This document shows, piece after piece, positions 61,413 through 64,000 of a stretch of 64,000 nt of DNA (the stretch's first letter is position 1; each line of letters opens with the position of its first letter). The notes under the pieces were generated by a model. The model was not told where the DNA came from, ran no database searches, and was given only the letters and a program-made list of their open reading frames with translations. The position numbers and the translations under genes are program-made. Source of the stretch: Lingula anatina (taxonomy: Eukaryota > Brachiopoda > Lingulata > Lingulida > Lingulidae); contig NW_019775380.1 in NCBI RefSeq assembly GCF_001039355.2, forward strand, positions 962,740 to 1,026,739, in the 5' to 3' direction.

Positions 61413-62718
61413 AAATTGCATGTTCTAAGTTGAGGAACACACTACACAACATTGACATACTTTATGTTGAAAAGAGCACCTGTTTTCAAGTGAATGATTG
61501 CAGGGGAATATACCCCTGGTACATGCATTGTAAAGGGAAACCTAACTTTAACCTACACATAGTGTACATCATTGACCGAAATCACTGCAGTATATGGTCA
61601 GTAGATATAAAGAACACGTCTTTCTTTATGTATTGTGTTAATAGTTTTTTAGGGGAGGGGGTGTAAAAGTGAGAGGTAGTTAATTCAACCAGTAACAAGG
61701 TTCAGTTATATGTCTACCATATGCATGGTTACATAACAGCTAAAATATATGAGAAGGAAAGAGAATGAGACAGTATGTAGCAGTGTATGCAGTCAGTGTC
61801 ATGTTTTTGTTTCGTCTAGCAGATGTTAAAAAAGTATATAAAGACGTGAAATAAAATGTGGTTGCTTTTCAGCTGCTTGGCTACCTGAAGAGAGAAAGAA
61901 ACAAAACCAAATGATTTTCTAATAGATATTTCATAGGTTATCATTCAATAAGAATAATGTGATAAATATTACATATTTTGAAATGCCAATGCTTTCCTTT
62001 AATATGTCAGAAATTTTGTTTATTATATGAAGTGCAATATACACATTTTGTAAAACGCAAAAAATTTCCTTTCAGTAAGAATTTCTGACCAATCTTTTCT
62101 TATATGGAACAGTTGTGTGGGCTCTAAATTAATTGTAAACCTAAAATAGTCCATCTGCATCATGATGGTGAAGATACATTACTTACAAGGGTGGATACAA
62201 ATTTGGAAAGATTTTGACTTTGAAATTTAGTCCTAATAAAAGTTAGTAATTATAAATGTCCATGTTTGCATTATGATATCTGATGTCCAAACAAGAATGG
62301 CTTAAATACTGGACTTGTACCTGTAAATACTATAGACAATAAATTTGTGGATCAAATTGTCTACTGTTGTTTTCAACAGTTTTCAAATAATCTGGAAAAA
62401 GGGTGTGGTTGTGTGTATGCATGTCTCCTCAATAAAAACAAGTCTCACAGACCCAATGAAATTAATTGTGATAATCCTTTTCTCAAAGATTGATTTTTGT
62501 CTGTAACACAACTTATGAGATAAAAAAGATGCATAGTTATATGCCAAATGTGAACCTTACTACACTTGTTATTGAGGTTGATGTATATGGGCACTTATTG
62601 GTATTGTTGTCTGGTAACTGGCATCAACTGAAAAAAAAAACTTAATCTGTTTATAAGTTGATAGCGACCTTTATAACTTTTTGTAATAAATCGTCTCCTG
62701 TTATAGGTTTATTCCTGC

Positions 62719-62818
62719 TGCCCCCCCCCCCATGATTAAGAAGTTTGTAGATCTTTATAAAANCCCCCCCCCCCCCCCCCCCATGATTAAGAAGTTTGTA
62801 GATCTTTATAAAATATTT
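62719..62818. repeat. Local direct duplication around a gap base and poly-C runs
   Basis: A C-run followed by CATGATTAAGAAGTTTGTAG and ATCTTTATAAAA occurs twice, separated by an 'n' at 62763. The corresponding site in the first copy (about 47853-47895) has it once. It is most simply an assembly slip at a homopolymer. Confidence 0.85.
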
Positions 62819-63326
62819 GGTTAGCCCATGCTAAGTCTGGCACTGCTGTCACCGTCGAGATACGGTACATGTGTACTTTTAAAAGTCATTTTGTAATGAT
62901 ATCATTGGCAAAATGATTTTTTAAGATTAAAATTCCCTATAAAGTTTCACTTTCGATTTATGTGCATGCACGATGCAGATATGTTCCAAAATATACATGC
63001 GCACGCGTACTACTGTACATATACCATGATATACCAAACATACTGGAGTACTCAGTCTTCAGCAAGATCAATCTACATATGTAATTGTTGCACAAAAACT
63101 CATGCGTTAGAAATCTTATTCGTGGTTTCTGGTATGTCTTACATGTTTTGTTAGATGTATCTGTTGTATCAGAAATAAAACCTATCAAAATAAAATCTTT
63201 CATGGGAGTGCTATCGCATGAATTTTCGTGCTAATCAAATTGATGCCAAAAATAGCACTGAAAACTTCCTTACTTTCCGCCCCCTTTTCCACAGGCAGGT
63301 TTATTGGCTACTTTTGATCATGTGGC

Positions 63327-63337
63327 GGGGAATCCCC
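63327..63337 (+). promoter_or_regulatory. kappaB-type palindrome in the second RLR promoter
   Basis: GGGGAATCCCC, identical to the site before the first RLR gene and at a similar distance (about 60 bp) from the start codon. The inverted CCAAT box upstream is also kept. Confidence 0.55.
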
Positions 63338-63397
63338 TTTTGAGAAGATCGAAAGTTTGGCATTTTGGTGCTACACGTCATTTTCCACCGTAAGAAT

Positions 63398-63665
63398 GGG
63401 GACGTTGGGAGAAGAGAATAGACAATTTTCACACAAAGAACTGCTTCTAGTATTCGAACCAGCGTTTGTTAAGAATCTTATCCCGTCACATCTTCTGCCT
63501 TATCTCCCATTCCTCCGTGAATCTCTAAACGAAATCCGGAGAGCAGAAAGGATCGTCTCAACACAAAAAGCGGTAACGGTGCTTTTCGAAAAGCTGCAGG
63601 CAGTGGATGAAGAGAAAGAACCAGGGTGGTTTCAAACATTTCTCGATGCACTGAAATCAGCGGGT
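63398..63665 (+). CDS. Second RIG-I-like receptor gene, CARD exon only (continues beyond window)
   Basis: An intact first exon of 268 bp with the same ATG context and the same donor (GCGG|GTAATG) as the first RLR gene. Thirteen nucleotide differences give six residue changes (E2G, D6E, K9R, Q18L, D53I, G84D), concentrated in the first 20 residues and at two later positions. No stop or frameshift. The CARD core ([24 protein letters not shown]) is unchanged. No later exons are in the window, so it may be a full paralogue or a CARD-only fragment. Reading past the donor gives a short tail ending at 63683, which is intron. Confidence 0.8.
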
Positions 63666-63829
63666 AATGCAAACGCACATTAAAATCAGATCATGAATTT
63701 CACATGTTGCTTGTCTACATAAGATACCAGTATTTATTTTGATAGCATTGAGGGTACTGTAAGGTTGATCTGTAATCCCAAAAATGTATGTAAGGCAGTG
63801 AAAAGGGGGTTTTTGTCAAACGCCTACAG

Positions 63830-64000
63830 CAGGCCCGTAGCCAGCAATTTCGAATGAGGGATTCGTTTTCTGAAAAAGAAGACCTTTTACCATAAAACCT
63901 TCTCTCACCTAAATCAAATTGTATCCAGAGTGGACCTTTTCCCAGGTTTCTTTCGACCCCCCGACCCCCCCCCCCCCACCAAGTTTAAAAATTAGAGATA
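63830..64000. mobile_element. Start of a dispersed repeat at the edge of the duplication
   Basis: The similarity to RLR intron 1 ends abruptly where CAGGCCCGTAGCCAGCAATT begins. This CAG(G)(C/G)CCGTAGCCAG opening is common at the ends of non-autonomous DNA transposons in invertebrate genomes (from memory). A C-run lies at about 63966-63978. The element leaves the window. Confidence 0.45.

Larger units (their letters stand above)
60010..63830 (+). repeat. Segmental duplication of 44.2-48.9 kb (V-ATPase 3' end to RLR exon 1)
   Basis: Collinear with about 44200-48910. It includes V-ATPase exon remnants, the V-ATPase 3' UTR with its AATAAA, the spacer, the RLR promoter and first exon, and the first 160 or so bases of RLR intron 1. 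Similarity rises from clearly diverged at the left end to nearly identical across the spacer and RLR exon. It stops at 63830, where a transposon-like sequence begins. Confidence 0.92.

Noticed and set aside
62958-63203. 81-codon minus-strand frame upstream of the second RLR gene
   Set aside because: The corresponding region of the first copy has a frame break, and there is no domain or splice support.

Overview
The window is AT-rich eukaryotic nuclear DNA. It carries spliced genes with GT-AG introns, many short inverted-repeat transposons, dinucleotide microsatellites and single 'n' bases that look like closed assembly gaps. Gene content (V-ATPase subunit B, a RIG-I-like receptor, a Ly6 protein of the quiver/sleepless type, RAP80, TBC1D12/14) and the many small non-autonomous transposons fit an invertebrate animal. 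A marine lophotrochozoan such as a mollusc is my best guess, not a demonstration.

Layout. 491-1712 (+): 3' exons of an unrecognised gene. 3306-5780 (-): small GPI-anchored Ly6/uPAR protein. 5800-8950: intergenic, with a 541-bp inverted-repeat element. 8952-26341 (-): TBC1D12/TBC1D14-type Rab GAP, 11 coding exons, 856 aa. 26342-27341: about 1 kb separating two divergent genes. 27359-35223 (+): RAP80/UIMC1 homologue, 18 coding exons, 1303 aa. 36325-46540 (+): V-ATPase subunit B, 14 exons, 508 aa, with exons 7-8 and flanking introns present twice around an assembly gap. 48467-59218 (+): RIG-I-like receptor, 12 exons, 927 aa, with a single N-terminal CARD. About 60010-63830: a second copy of the block running from V-ATPase exon 9 through the RLR promoter and first exon. 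In that copy the V-ATPase part is a pseudogene, while the RLR first exon and promoter are intact, so a second RLR gene begins here and leaves the window.

Functional picture. The genes are not an operon. The most interesting region is the right half: a tandem segmental duplication seeded from the 3' end of a housekeeping gene carried the promoter and CARD exon of an antiviral RNA sensor, including a palindromic kappaB-type site kept in both copies. The left half holds ordinary trafficking and DNA-repair genes whose introns contain several families of MITEs, some with clear target-site duplications.

All exon joins were derived by hand from splice sites, reading-frame continuity and remembered family motifs. 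No alignment or database search was run.
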